From NCBI RefSeq assembly GCF_022170825.1, contig NZ_CP081878.1:2010001-2074000 (forward strand): a DNA stretch of 64,000 bases, in the 5' to 3' direction. Below the pieces are notes generated by a model. The model was not told the origin of the DNA. It saw only the letters and a list, made by a program, of their open reading frames with translations, and did no database searches. The position numbers and the translations under genes were made by a program. The DNA comes from Exiguobacterium acetylicum (GTDB lineage Bacteria; Bacillota; Bacilli; Exiguobacteriales; Exiguobacteriaceae). Below are positions 19,237-27,489 of this stretch, in pieces (position 1 is the first letter of the stretch; the number at the start of each line of letters is the position of its first letter).

Positions 19237-20099
19237 ATATGAAGATCCACCCTTCCGTTGCGCGTCGAGATATCATGCGGGACACGCTCTTTCTTCTGTT
19301 CGACCCAATCGAATCGCGTCAACGTATAGCCCTGTTCCTCGAGTCGTGCTTGAATCTGAGGTGTATAAGCTTGCATGAACGTATCGACATGCGCATTTGG
19401 ATGAAACACAGAAATCGAGACGTTCCGATCTGCAATCAAGACGTCAACAGCGACCTCGCCAAGCCGTGGTAATTGTAAATACAAGACGACTCGGGCATGA
19501 TTCGGATCAAACGTTCGTTCGAACGGCGCTTCCATTATGAGATCAACATCTTCAAACGGTCCAAACTGAGGTAATTGAAATAAATAAACTCCTTTACCGG
19601 CTTCGTTCGTTGCTTGAACGAGTTGTTGCGCTAAAATTTGATCGCTTGTCTTTCGATCAAGCGTTCGACCTATCTCGTCCCCCTTTGCCAATTGAACGAG
19701 TTCCGTAAGAGCGTGCTTCAACTGCTTCGCTTCTCCTTCCGTCACGGGTTGACCGATTTGCCTGAGTAGTTCCCGTGTTTCTACAGTCGGTACAGTCTGA
19801 CGTTGTAAAAAGGAATCAAGTAGCTGCGGTAAAGCCGACTTTTGCGGAACCGTCTCGGTCGAGATGATTTTTAGGACCGGTTGCCCTTCTGCTGACACGA
19901 CTTGAAAACGATACATATTGCCTTCTTTTAGTTCAGCAGTCGTCCCTGCCGTCAAAACACGTTGACCGACTTGTAGTTCCATCAATCCGTCTGGTAGAAG
20001 TTTTAACACTTTACCGACGATATTCGCACCTTCACGTAACGGTAGGTTCGCATGATCGATGATTTTAAAGGGTAGTAAGGCACGATGTTCGATTTGCAT
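19233..20099 (-). CDS. FliK C-terminal-domain-like protein (YlqG-type)
   Basis: 288 residues. The N-terminal part is a beta-rich segment (VGKVLKLLPDGLMELQVGQRVLTAGT). The C-terminal 100 residues resemble the FliK hook-length control domain (LYLQLPRLGEVAVDVLIADR, then FMQAYTPQIQARLEEQGYTL). No signal peptide or membrane segment. It overlaps the FlhB-like gene that follows. FliK and FlhB are functional partners in the flagellar switch, so this pair may form a small soluble module. The function is inferred from domain resemblance only. Confidence 0.7.
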   Translation of the reverse strand: MQIEHRALLPFKIIDHANLPLREGANIVGKVLKLLPDGLMELQVGQRVLTAGTTAELKEGNMYRFQVVSAEGQPVLKIISTETVPQKSALPQLLDSFLQRQTVPTVETRELLRQIGQPVTEGEAKQLKHALTELVQLAKGDEIGRTLDRKTSDQILAQQLVQATNEAGKGVYLFQLPQFGPFEDVDLIMEAPFERTFDPNHARVVLYLQLPRLGEVAVDVLIADRNVSISVFHPNAHVDTFMQAYTPQIQARLEEQGYTLTRFDWVEQKKERVPHDISTRNGRVDLHI

Positions 20100-20111
20100 G
20101 ATCGTTTCCTC

Positions 20112-20864
20112 CTAGAGGCGTTCTTTAACAGGGCGGAATGTTTTCCGATGGATCGGTGTCACTCCCAATGTATCGAGTGCCTGTAAATGTGTCGGTGTTC
20201 CGTAGCCTGCGTGTGTTTCAAATCCGTATCCCGGATAGTTAATCGCATATTCTTCCATCATTGCATCGCGTGTCTCTTTCGCAACGACACTTGCTGCTGC
20301 GATGGAAACACTTCGGGCATCTCCTTTGATGAGAGACTGTTGTGGTGTATCGCCTTCAAGTGTCATCGCATCAACGAGTAAGGCATCCGGTTGCAATTGA
20401 CGGACAGCGTTTTGCATCGCCTGTTTTGACGCTTGATAGATGTTGATTTCGTCAATTTCAGCCGGTTCGATGATTCCAATCGCAATCTCAGCCACTTCTT
20501 GTAGATGTTTCAGTGCCGTTTGTCGCTGTATTTTACTCATCTGTTTCGAATCCGTTAGTCCCGGGTGATAGAAACCTTCTGGTAAGATAACCGCTGCCGC
20601 GACGACGGGACCAGCTAGTGGACCTCGTCCGACTTCGTCAACCCCGGCAATTCGCACGTATCCTTGCTGACGATACTGTTCCTCGAATGCGAGCCGTTCT
20701 TTGAAATCCATTCGTTGTTGCTCCTCGAGCGCGAATCGTCTTTCTGTCTGACGAAACAGTGTATGCACCCCTTTTCGCGCATCTGTCGCAAGTTCCTGCT
20801 TCAATTGAATAAATTCTTTTAGTGTTGCCTCGTGCAATCGCTGTTTCAATTCTGCTATGTTCAT
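20112..20864 (-). CDS. rnhB: Ribonuclease HII
   Basis: 250 residues. Catalytic motif RIAGVDEVGRGPLAGPVVAAA (Asp-Glu pair), then LTDSKQMS and DALLVDAMTL with the remaining acidic residues. The roughly 70-residue N-terminal helical extension is as in Bacillus RNase HII. It cuts RNA in RNA/DNA hybrids and removes single ribonucleotides from DNA. It follows the rbgA terminator. Confidence 0.97.
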   Translation of the reverse strand: MNIAELKQRLHEATLKEFIQLKQELATDARKGVHTLFRQTERRFALEEQQRMDFKERLAFEEQYRQQGYVRIAGVDEVGRGPLAGPVVAAAVILPEGFYHPGLTDSKQMSKIQRQTALKHLQEVAEIAIGIIEPAEIDEINIYQASKQAMQNAVRQLQPDALLVDAMTLEGDTPQQSLIKGDARSVSIAAASVVAKETRDAMMEEYAINYPGYGFETHAGYGTPTHLQALDTLGVTPIHRKTFRPVKERL

Positions 20865-20879
20865 ACATCCTGCTCCTTT

Positions 20880-20912
20880 GAAAAAAACTTGGACATCAAA
20901 AGATGTCCAAGT
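20880..20912 (-). terminator. Terminator after rbgA
   Basis: Perfect 10-bp stem CTTGGACATC/GATGTCCAAG (20888-20897 and 20902-20911) with a TTTT loop, followed on the minus strand by seven T. It sits immediately upstream of the rnhB ribosome-binding site. Confidence 0.88.
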
Positions 20913-20915
20913 CCG

Positions 20916-21779
20916 TTATTCATTCGTTTCCCACTCTTCGACCGTTTCAAGTGTCACACGACCAAGCTTTTCCGTCCGTAGCTCATGCAGAAGCATTTCG
21001 CTCGTCCGCTCGAAATCGACATACCCACCTGAGACGAAGCCACGTTTTTTACCGATTGCTTCGAGTACGTCGACCGCTTCTCCTGATACTTCATCGAGTC
21101 GATAACGCTCACGTAACTGCTCCGGATACCGCGTCTTTAGCTCACGAAGAGCAAATAGCGCGATGTCGTCGATGTTTAAGATATCATCCTTGATCGCACC
21201 GGTAGCGGCTAGACGGTAGCCGACGACTTGATCGTCGAACTTCGGCCAGAGGATACCTGGTGTATCAAGTAATTCCATCTCACCTGTTTTCATCTTGATC
21301 CATTGTTGGCGTTTCGTCACACCCGGACGGTCACCGGTAATCGCGATGTTCCGACCAGCGAGTCGATTGATGAGCGTCGATTTCCCGACGTTTGGAATGC
21401 CGATGATCAAGGCACGGATCGCACTCGGATTCCGACCTTTTTCTCGCATCCGTGCATGCTTTTCTTTCATTAAACGTAATGCACCTTCATGGATTTGATT
21501 CAATCCTTTGTTATGCTTTGCGTCAACCGCAACGACATCGACACCATCTGCTCGTAATGCGTTCATCCATTGTTCCGTCAATCGTTTATCCGCCATGTCG
21601 GCCTTATTGAGGACGATCAGTCGTGGCTTACCTGCTGTGATCTGTTCGACCATCGGATTACGGCTCGACATCGGAAGACGTGCATCGACAAGTTCGATGA
21701 CCACATCAATCAACTTTAATTTTTCTGTGACTTCCCGACGTGCTTTGGCCATGTGACCGGGGAACCATTGAATCGTCAT
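20916..21779 (-). CDS. rbgA: Ribosome biogenesis GTPase RbgA (YlqF)
   Basis: 287 residues from [17 protein letters not shown], the family's standard N-terminus. The open frame extends 31 codons further but these are not conserved, and AGGTGAAGGAT precedes the chosen ATG. Circularly permuted GTPase motif order: NKADM (G4) first, then [16 protein letters not shown] (G1) and DTPGILWP (G3). It acts in late 50S subunit assembly. Confidence 0.96.
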   Translation of the reverse strand: MTIQWFPGHMAKARREVTEKLKLIDVVIELVDARLPMSSRNPMVEQITAGKPRLIVLNKADMADKRLTEQWMNALRADGVDVVAVDAKHNKGLNQIHEGALRLMKEKHARMREKGRNPSAIRALIIGIPNVGKSTLINRLAGRNIAITGDRPGVTKRQQWIKMKTGEMELLDTPGILWPKFDDQVVGYRLAATGAIKDDILNIDDIALFALRELKTRYPEQLRERYRLDEVSGEAVDVLEAIGKKRGFVSGGYVDFERTSEMLLHELRTEKLGRVTLETVEEWETNE

Positions 21780-21869
21780 ATCCTTCACCTCGTTCATATA
21801 TTCCTGGACTTCTTGCTGATCATACGATACCCGAAAAAACATCCACTCCCTAGTATACGCAACTTCAGA

Positions 21870-21922
21870 CAAGAAAAGAAGATGAGGTGCTTACTTTTCA
21901 CGGTAAGCGTCTCATCTTCTTT
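21870..21922 (-). terminator. Terminator after lepB
   Basis: Long hairpin with outer 9-bp stem GAAGATGAG/CTCATCTTC (21878-21886 and 21911-21919) and an inner GTAAGC-type stem, followed on the minus strand by TTTTCTTGT. Confidence 0.75.
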
Positions 21923-21926
21923 CATT

Positions 21927-22466
21927 TTAATCGACAGAGCGCAAGTCGTTGAATGGGTAGAAAACGAAGTTCGTCGTTCCGACGATTTGATCCTCATCCA
22001 CAAAACCGATATCGCGACTATCTTTTGAATTTTGACGGTTGTCTCCCATGACGAAGACTTTTCCTTTTGGAACGGTCGTTTCTCCCGTTCGCTCTTCAAG
22101 CGTGAAGTCTTCCGTCAACGGTACACCACTCATCTGAGCTTTGTATTCTTTCAAGTACGGTTCGGCGACTTTTTTATCGTTGACATACAACGTATCGTCT
22201 TTGTAATACATCGTATCTCCCGGAACAGCGATGACACGTTTGATGTAGTCTCGTGTTTCTGTTGCATGGAAGACGACGATATCGCCTCTTTCTGGTTCAT
22301 TAAAATAGTATGGGACCTTATTGACGATCATTCGATCCGCATTGTGTAAGGTTGGCATCATCGATTCCCCATCAACGATGACGGGTACGAACAGGAATGT
22401 TCGAATGATGAACGCGATGACGAGCGCTACGACGAGCGCCTTTACCCAACTGAATAACTCCTTCAC
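21927..22466 (-). CDS. lepB: Type I signal peptidase
   Basis: 179 residues from a GTG start giving MKELFSWVKALVV. GGGAG lies eight bases upstream; another GTG three codons earlier is too close to that site. One N-terminal membrane helix at about residues 7-27. The catalytic Ser35 is in VDGESMMPTL and Lys76 in DYIKRVIAVPGD; the family box GDNRQNSKDSRDIG follows. It removes signal peptides on the outer face of the membrane. It is inserted between rplS and rbgA, which are adjacent in B. subtilis. Confidence 0.95.
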   Translation of the reverse strand: MKELFSWVKALVVALVIAFIIRTFLFVPVIVDGESMMPTLHNADRMIVNKVPYYFNEPERGDIVVFHATETRDYIKRVIAVPGDTMYYKDDTLYVNDKKVAEPYLKEYKAQMSGVPLTEDFTLEERTGETTVPKGKVFVMGDNRQNSKDSRDIGFVDEDQIVGTTNFVFYPFNDLRSVD

Positions 22467-22523
22467 GAATTCCACTCCCTTGATTAACGCAATTTCTTCC
22501 TAAGGACTAGTATACGCATAAAC

Positions 22524-22558
22524 GACAAAAAAAAGAAGCTTGTCCGGAGACAAGCCAC
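22524..22558 (-). terminator. Terminator after rplS
   Basis: 7-bp stem GCTTGTC/GACAAGC (22538-22544 and 22549-22555) with a four-base TCCG-type loop, followed on the minus strand by TTCTTTTTTTT. Confidence 0.82.
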
Positions 22559-22570
22559 TTTTTCACATGA

Positions 22571-22924
22571 TTAACGACGGATTTCTTTAATACGCGCCGC
22601 TTTACCACGAAGGTTACGGAGGTAGTAAAGTTTCGCACGACGGACTTTACCGTAGCGAACGACTTCGATTTGTGCAACACGTGGTGAGTGGAGCGGGAAA
22701 GCACGCTCAACGCCAACTCCGTAAGAAATTTTACGGACTGTGAATGTTTCACTGATGCCGCCACCGTGACGTTTGATGACTACGCCTTCGAAAAGCTGGA
22801 TCCGCTCACGCGTACCCTCGACGACTTTAACGTGTACACGGACTGTATCCCCAGGACGGAACGCAGGGACGTCTGACTTGATTTGTTCTTGTGTAAGTTC
22901 ACGGAACAATTGTTGTGTGTTCAT
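22571..22924 (-). CDS. rplS: 50S ribosomal protein L19
   Basis: 117 residues, full length. Typical sequence: [40 protein letters not shown] and the C-terminal [15 protein letters not shown]. It lies at the 30S-50S interface. It follows trmD after about 110 bases of leader and ends with its own terminator. Confidence 0.99.
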   Translation of the reverse strand: MNTQQLFRELTQEQIKSDVPAFRPGDTVRVHVKVVEGTRERIQLFEGVVIKRHGGGISETFTVRKISYGVGVERAFPLHSPRVAQIEVVRYGKVRRAKLYYLRNLRGKAARIKEIRR

Positions 22925-22944
22925 GAATGATTTCTCCTTTTTTC

Positions 22945-23022
22945 ACCAATGTTCTTATCTTCATTTGCTTCAAGCATCCGACAGCGGAACATCGTTAATG
23001 GGTGGCTTTTGCCACATGTTTT
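22945..23022 (-). promoter_or_regulatory. Candidate L19 (rplS) structured leader
   Basis: The 112-base gap before rplS holds two pairing possibilities on the minus strand: GTGGC/GCCAC (14-base hairpin) and ATGTTC (22987-22992) with GAACAT (22949-22954) enclosing a purine-rich stretch. Bacillales rplS genes are known to carry an autoregulatory L19 leader (Rfam L19_leader) in this place. I could not run a covariance search. Confidence 0.45.
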
Positions 23023-23036
23023 AACTTATCATAGAT

Positions 23037-23765
23037 TCAGTCGTTTGACAATCCTGAAATCGAGTCTAAATAACGCCGATCTTCTTCCGTTAACGGTGCA
23101 TCCATGAGGAGATCAGGTCGACGCTCATATGTCCGCTTCAGCGACTGTTCACGCCGCCAGCGAGCAATTCGAGCATGATCACCGGACAAGAGGACATCTG
23201 GTACACGATGTCCTGCATATTCAGCCGGTCGTGTGTAATGTGGGTACTCGAGAAGACCTGTCGAGAACGAATCATCTTCGTGACTCGCAGACGCACCGAG
23301 CACGTCCGGTAAGAGACGGACGACGGCATCGATCATCGTCATCGCAGCAAGTTCTCCTCCGGTTAAGACGAAATCTCCAAGTGAAACCTCATCCGTTACA
23401 AGCTGATCATGGATTCGTTGATCAAATCCTTCATAGTGACCACATAAAAAGACCAGTTCTTCTTCTTTTGCCCATTCTTCTGCCATCCGTTGCGAAAATC
23501 GTTTTCCGGTCGGTGTCATGACGATGATCCGTCTTTTGCGTTCCGGTAAACTCGCCATCGCATCAAAAACGGGTTGCGGTGTCAACAGCATACCCGCTCC
23601 CCCACCGTACGGATAATCATCGACCTTGCCATGACGATTCGTCGAGAAGTCACGAAAATTAATCGTTTCGAGACGGACGCGCTCATCATCTTGTGCTCGC
23701 TTGACAATCGAATGATCGAGCGCTGAAAACATCTCCGGAAACAGCGTCAACACACGGATGTTCAT
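23037..23765 (-). CDS. trmD: tRNA (guanine-37-N1) methyltransferase TrmD
   Basis: 242 residues. SPOUT trefoil-knot motifs: [49 protein letters not shown] and the C-terminal [21 protein letters not shown]. It methylates G37 of tRNAs and prevents frameshifting. The ATG overlaps the rimM stop as ATGA with only a weak SD, so translation is probably coupled to rimM. Confidence 0.98.
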   Translation of the reverse strand: MNIRVLTLFPEMFSALDHSIVKRAQDDERVRLETINFRDFSTNRHGKVDDYPYGGGAGMLLTPQPVFDAMASLPERKRRIIVMTPTGKRFSQRMAEEWAKEEELVFLCGHYEGFDQRIHDQLVTDEVSLGDFVLTGGELAAMTMIDAVVRLLPDVLGASASHEDDSFSTGLLEYPHYTRPAEYAGHRVPDVLLSGDHARIARWRREQSLKRTYERRPDLLMDAPLTEEDRRYLDSISGLSND

Positions 23766-24271
23766 TCCTCAATCAGTCCTGGAAGCGGTGTGATTTGGAT
23801 GCGTTTCTGCTCCACATCGACGGAAGCAACGACTTGTTCGATATAAGGAATCAAGACATCTTTCTTTCCGTCCCGTTTGATCGTCCAGACATCGTTTGCG
23901 CCTGTCTCGAGAATATCGGATACGACCCCGATTTTCGTCTCACCATCGTAGACCGTACAACCGATGATTTCATGATAATAAAATTCATGTTCGTCTAAGT
24001 CCTGCAAGTCTTCTGCGTGGACATAGAGTTTCAATCCTTTGTACTTCTCGACGTCATTGATATGATGCATTCCTTTGAACGTCACCATGATGAATTGTTT
24101 ATGCTTTCGGTAGCCACTGATCGTCACCGGCGTATAGGTGCCTTCAGAACCAAGAAAGACTTCTTTCCCGACCTTAAAGCGTTCTTCCGGGAAATCCGTG
24201 CTTGCGAGTAACTTCAGTTCCCCTTTTAGACCATGCGTATTGGCGATTTTCGCAATTTCCAACCATTCCAT
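23762..24271 (-). CDS. rimM: 16S rRNA maturation protein RimM
   Basis: 169 residues from [20 protein letters not shown]. The frame is open 17 codons upstream, but AAGGAAGTG is well placed for this start and the upstream codons cover the rpsP terminator. N-terminal RimM barrel and C-terminal PRC barrel ([31 protein letters not shown]). It assists 30S head assembly around S19. First gene after the rpsP terminator. Confidence 0.96.
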   Translation of the reverse strand: MEWLEIAKIANTHGLKGELKLLASTDFPEERFKVGKEVFLGSEGTYTPVTISGYRKHKQFIMVTFKGMHHINDVEKYKGLKLYVHAEDLQDLDEHEFYYHEIIGCTVYDGETKIGVVSDILETGANDVWTIKRDGKKDVLIPYIEQVVASVDVEQKRIQITPLPGLIEE

Positions 24272-24293
24272 TCGTTTCACTTCCTTTCTTGAA

Positions 24294-24328
24294 TTAAAAA
24301 AAGGAGGTAAGCTTTCGCTCACCTCCTA
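24294..24328 (-). terminator. Terminator after rpsP
   Basis: Stem of 11 bp (AGGAGGTGAGC with GCTTACCTCCT, one G-T pair) closed by a GAAA tetraloop, arms 24302-24312 and 24317-24327, then TTTTTTTAA on the minus strand. Note that one arm contains AGGAGG but is sequestered in the stem. Confidence 0.88.
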
Positions 24329-24333
24329 ACGTC

Positions 24334-24609
24334 TTACTTCGCGAGTTTCGCGTTGTGGAATTTCTCCATGATACCAGCTTGTGAGAAGAGGTTACGAACT
24401 GTGTCCGAAGGTTTAGCACCTTCAGAGAGCCATTTAAGAGCTAGCTCTTCGTTGATTTTAACTTCTGCTTCTGGTTTAGCAACTGGATTGTAGTATCCGA
24501 TTTGCTCGATGAAACGACCATCACGTGGTGCACGTGAGTCTGCTACTACCACACGGTAGAAAGGTGATTTTTTTGCGCCCATGCGCTTAAGACGAATTTT
24601 AACTGCCAT
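24334..24609 (-). CDS. rpsP: 30S ribosomal protein S16
   Basis: 91 residues. [20 protein letters not shown] and [20 protein letters not shown] are the S16 hallmarks. It stabilises the 5' domain of 16S rRNA. It follows ffh and is itself followed by a terminator, not by khpA/ylqC as in B. subtilis. Confidence 0.99.
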   Translation of the reverse strand: MAVKIRLKRMGAKKSPFYRVVVADSRAPRDGRFIEQIGYYNPVAKPEAEVKINEELALKWLSEGAKPSDTVRNLFSQAGIMEKFHNAKLAK

Positions 24610-24668
24610 TCGTAAGTCCCTCCAAATAATAAATAATTTTTTCGTTTAGTCAAATTGACAACTTCATT

Positions 24669-24697
24669 AGTATACAACGTTACAGCAAAAGAGAAAA
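24669..24697 (-). promoter_or_regulatory. Possible rpsP promoter
   Basis: Minus strand TATACT lies about 60 bases before the rpsP ATG, with a poor -35 (TTTTCT) 17 bases upstream. The 93-base gap after ffh suggests a promoter, but only the -10 is convincing. Confidence 0.35.
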
Positions 24698-24702
24698 GAC
24701 TT

Positions 24703-26052
24703 TTAAAAGAATGGAAGACCAAAGCCTTTCTTTTTCCCTTTGCCCATCTGTCCGGAAAATTGTTTCATCATTTTCCGCATGTCTTCAAACTGTTTAATGA
24801 GACGGTTGACTTCTTGAATACTACGTCCACTACCACGGGCAATCCGCTTCCGGCGACTCGCATTCAAGATTTCAGGTTCAGTCCGCTCTCGCTTCGTCAT
24901 CGATTGGATAATCGCTTCGACATACACGAGTTGCTTCTCATCGATTTGGGCGTTTTTCAACCCCTTCATCTTCCCTTTGCCTGCCCCAGGGATCATTCCC
25001 AACAGTTCGTCGAGTGGACCCATCTGTTTCACTTGCTGCAACTGCTCGATGAAATCATCGAATGTAAACGATGCATCGCGCATTTTGCTTTCTAACTCTT
25101 TGGCACGCGTAGCGTCCATTTGTGACTCTGCTTTTTCAATCAGCGTCAGCATGTCTCCCATGCCTAAAATCCGAGACGCCATCCGCTCGGGATAGAATGG
25201 TTCGATGGCATCGAGCTTCTCTCCAAGACCGACGAATTTAATCGGTGCTCCGGTGACTGCCTTGATGGAGAGTGCTGCACCACCTCGCGTATCTCCGTCG
25301 AGCTTCGTCAGAACGACTCCCGTCACGCCAAGTTTCTCGTTGAAACTCTCTGCGACGTTGACGGCATCCTGACCCGTCATCGAATCGACGACAAGGAAGA
25401 TTTCATGCGGTTTGGCAATTTCCTTCACATCAACGAGTTCCTGCATCAGTTCCTCATCAACATGTAGGCGACCTGCCGTATCGATCAACACGATATCGTG
25501 ATGATGCTCTTTTGCATAATCGAGTGCACCGGTAACAATTTCTTGCGGACTGACCTGATCTCCCATTGAGAAGACCGGTAACTCCAATTGTTTTCCGAGT
25601 GTCTCTAATTGTTTGATTGCTGCCGGACGATAAATATCCGCTGCAACAAGCAAAGGACTACGATTATGTTTTTTACGTAAATGATTGGCAAGTTTACCAG
25701 TTGTCGTTGTTTTACCTGCCCCTTGCAGACCTGTCATCATGATGACGGTCGGTGGACGGTTCGCAAGCGTCAATGGCGACACTTCCGCACCCATCAGATT
25801 CGTCAGTTCATCATGGACGATCTTGACGACTTGTTGTCCTGGCGTCAAAGACGTCATGACATCCTGTCCGACGGCACGTTCCTTTACATCATTTACGAAT
25901 TGTTTGACGACCTTGAAGTTAACGTCAGCTTCGAGTAACGCTAAGCGAACTTCGCGCATCATCTCTTTGACGTCTGCTTCAGAAATCTTACCTTTACCTC
26001 GCATTTTAGCGAGACTGGCTTGAAGCCGTTCCGATAATCCTTCGAATGCCAT
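24703..26052 (-). CDS. ffh: Signal recognition particle protein Ffh
   Basis: 449 residues. N domain, then the SRP GTPase G domain (GLQGAGKTTTTGKLANHL, DTAGRLHVDEELM, TKLDGDTRGGAAL), then a Met-rich M domain (MGPLDELLGMIPGAGKGKMK, SRRKRIARGSGRSIQEVN) that binds 4.5S RNA and signal sequences. It targets nascent membrane proteins to FtsY. It follows ylxM by 12 bases. Confidence 0.99.
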   Translation of the reverse strand: MAFEGLSERLQASLAKMRGKGKISEADVKEMMREVRLALLEADVNFKVVKQFVNDVKERAVGQDVMTSLTPGQQVVKIVHDELTNLMGAEVSPLTLANRPPTVIMMTGLQGAGKTTTTGKLANHLRKKHNRSPLLVAADIYRPAAIKQLETLGKQLELPVFSMGDQVSPQEIVTGALDYAKEHHHDIVLIDTAGRLHVDEELMQELVDVKEIAKPHEIFLVVDSMTGQDAVNVAESFNEKLGVTGVVLTKLDGDTRGGAALSIKAVTGAPIKFVGLGEKLDAIEPFYPERMASRILGMGDMLTLIEKAESQMDATRAKELESKMRDASFTFDDFIEQLQQVKQMGPLDELLGMIPGAGKGKMKGLKNAQIDEKQLVYVEAIIQSMTKRERTEPEILNASRRKRIARGSGRSIQEVNRLIKQFEDMRKMMKQFSGQMGKGKKKGFGLPFF

Positions 26053-26064
26053 TAAGAATGCCTC

Positions 26065-26385
26065 CTACTCTAATTGCTCCAATGTCTCAATGATCACTAG
26101 GGCTTCACCCGGAAGGTCACATTGCTTTAGCTGGTCGAGCAACTGTTTTCGCCGTTCATGTTTCTTAAACAGAGATAATCGTTCCTCATATTGCTCAAGC
26201 ATGGCTTCCGTGCGTTTTATGTTGTCGTAGACTGCTTGTCGGCTGACTTCAAACTCATCGGCGATCTCACCTAAGGAAAAGTCATCTAAGTAATAGAGTG
26301 ACATATAGTTCCGTTGTTTTGGTGTCAAAAGCTCCTGATAAAAGTCAATCAGATAGTTCATCCGGTTCGTTTTATCAAGTGTCAT
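26065..26385 (-). CDS. ylxM: UPF0122 DNA-binding protein YlxM
   Basis: 106 residues. A sigma-70 region 4-like helix-turn-helix lies at about residues 30-60 ([20 protein letters not shown], then [10 protein letters not shown]). YlxM lies beside ffh across Firmicutes and has been proposed to assist SRP function; its exact role is not settled. It has a near-consensus sigma-A promoter. Confidence 0.92.
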   Translation of the reverse strand: MTLDKTNRMNYLIDFYQELLTPKQRNYMSLYYLDDFSLGEIADEFEVSRQAVYDNIKRTEAMLEQYEERLSLFKKHERRKQLLDQLKQCDLPGEALVIIETLEQLE

Positions 26386-26429
26386 CCGAGCACCTCCGCA
26401 ATGTTAAGTGAAATTCCTTTACAGATAGT

Positions 26430-26458
26430 ATAGTACAGCCCTCACAGTGTGTTGTCAA
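26430..26458 (-). promoter_or_regulatory. Strong sigma-A promoter of ylxM-ffh-rpsP
   Basis: Minus strand TTGACA (perfect -35), 17-bp spacer, TACTAT, which itself begins a TACTATACTAT repeat. It lies about 45 bases before the ylxM ATG, directly after the ftsY stop. Confidence 0.85.
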
Positions 26459-26484
26459 GTTTTTTTCTTTACATGAAACGTCGC

Positions 26485-27489
26485 TTATTCTGCGCTTTCT
26501 TCCGTGTCGACGTTTTCCTTTTCTTCAAAGACATCGCCGAACAGTCCATACACGAATTGTTCTGCATCAAACGGTTGCAAATCATCGATTTTTTCACCGA
26601 GACCAACAAACTTGACTGGTAGATTCAGCTCGTTCTTGATCGCAAGAACGATCCCGCCCTTCGCTGTCCCGTCAAGCTTCGTCAAGACGATTCCGCTGAC
26701 GTTCGTCGCTTGTTTAAAGGCTTTTGCTTGCACCATCGCATTTTGCCCTGTTGTTGCGTCAAGTGCCAGTAACACTTCATGTGGCGCTCCTGGAATTTCA
26801 CGTTCGATGACGCGTTTGACTTTCTCGAGCTCGTTCATCAAATTGACCTTATTTTGAAGGCGTCCTGCCGTATCACAAATCAGGACGTCGACTTTACGCG
26901 CTTTTGCTGCTTGAACGGCGTCGTAGACGACAGCAGCTGGGTCCGATCCTTCCCCTTGGCGAATGACCGGTACACCAGAGCGTTCGCCCCAGACTTGCAA
27001 CTGATCGATCGCACCTGCACGGAATGTATCCCCCGCTGCTAACATGACACTCTTACCTTCTTGTTTCAATCGGTTCGCAAGTTTCCCAATCGTCGTCGTC
27101 TTCCCGACACCGTTGACACCTACGAAAAGGATAACGTTCAATTCGTGATCAAGATCAAGTGCCGTCTCTTCCTCTTCGACTAACATGTTCGCGACAACTT
27201 CAACGAGGACGTCTCGGACTTGTTTTGGATCTTTGACGTTACGGCGTTTGACTTCTGTTTTTAACTCCTCGACTAAATCCATCGTCGTCGTTACACCGAC
27301 GTCGGCTTGGATTAAGACTTCTTCTAATTCTTCGAAGAAATCTTCATCGACTTCGCGGAAGCGGTAGACGAGATCATTGACGGCACTAGCTAGTCCGTCA
27401 CGTGTCTTCGTCAAGCCTTCTGTGAATTTAGTCGTGACTTCTTGAGTCGAAGTCGTCAAGCGGTCTTTCAGTTTTTTAAAGAAACTCAT
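26485..27489 (-). CDS. ftsY: Signal recognition particle receptor FtsY
   Basis: 334 residues. Short N-terminal region, NG domain with GVNGVGKTTTIGKLANRL, DTAGRLQNKVNLMNELEK, TKLDGTAKGGIVLAI and GEKIDDLQPF. The long acidic A domain of E. coli FtsY is lacking, and there is instead a short acidic C-terminal tail. It receives SRP-ribosome complexes at the membrane. Overlaps the smc end by four bases. Confidence 0.98.
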   Translation of the reverse strand: MSFFKKLKDRLTTSTQEVTTKFTEGLTKTRDGLASAVNDLVYRFREVDEDFFEELEEVLIQADVGVTTTMDLVEELKTEVKRRNVKDPKQVRDVLVEVVANMLVEEEETALDLDHELNVILFVGVNGVGKTTTIGKLANRLKQEGKSVMLAAGDTFRAGAIDQLQVWGERSGVPVIRQGEGSDPAAVVYDAVQAAKARKVDVLICDTAGRLQNKVNLMNELEKVKRVIEREIPGAPHEVLLALDATTGQNAMVQAKAFKQATNVSGIVLTKLDGTAKGGIVLAIKNELNLPVKFVGLGEKIDDLQPFDAEQFVYGLFGDVFEEKENVDTEESAE

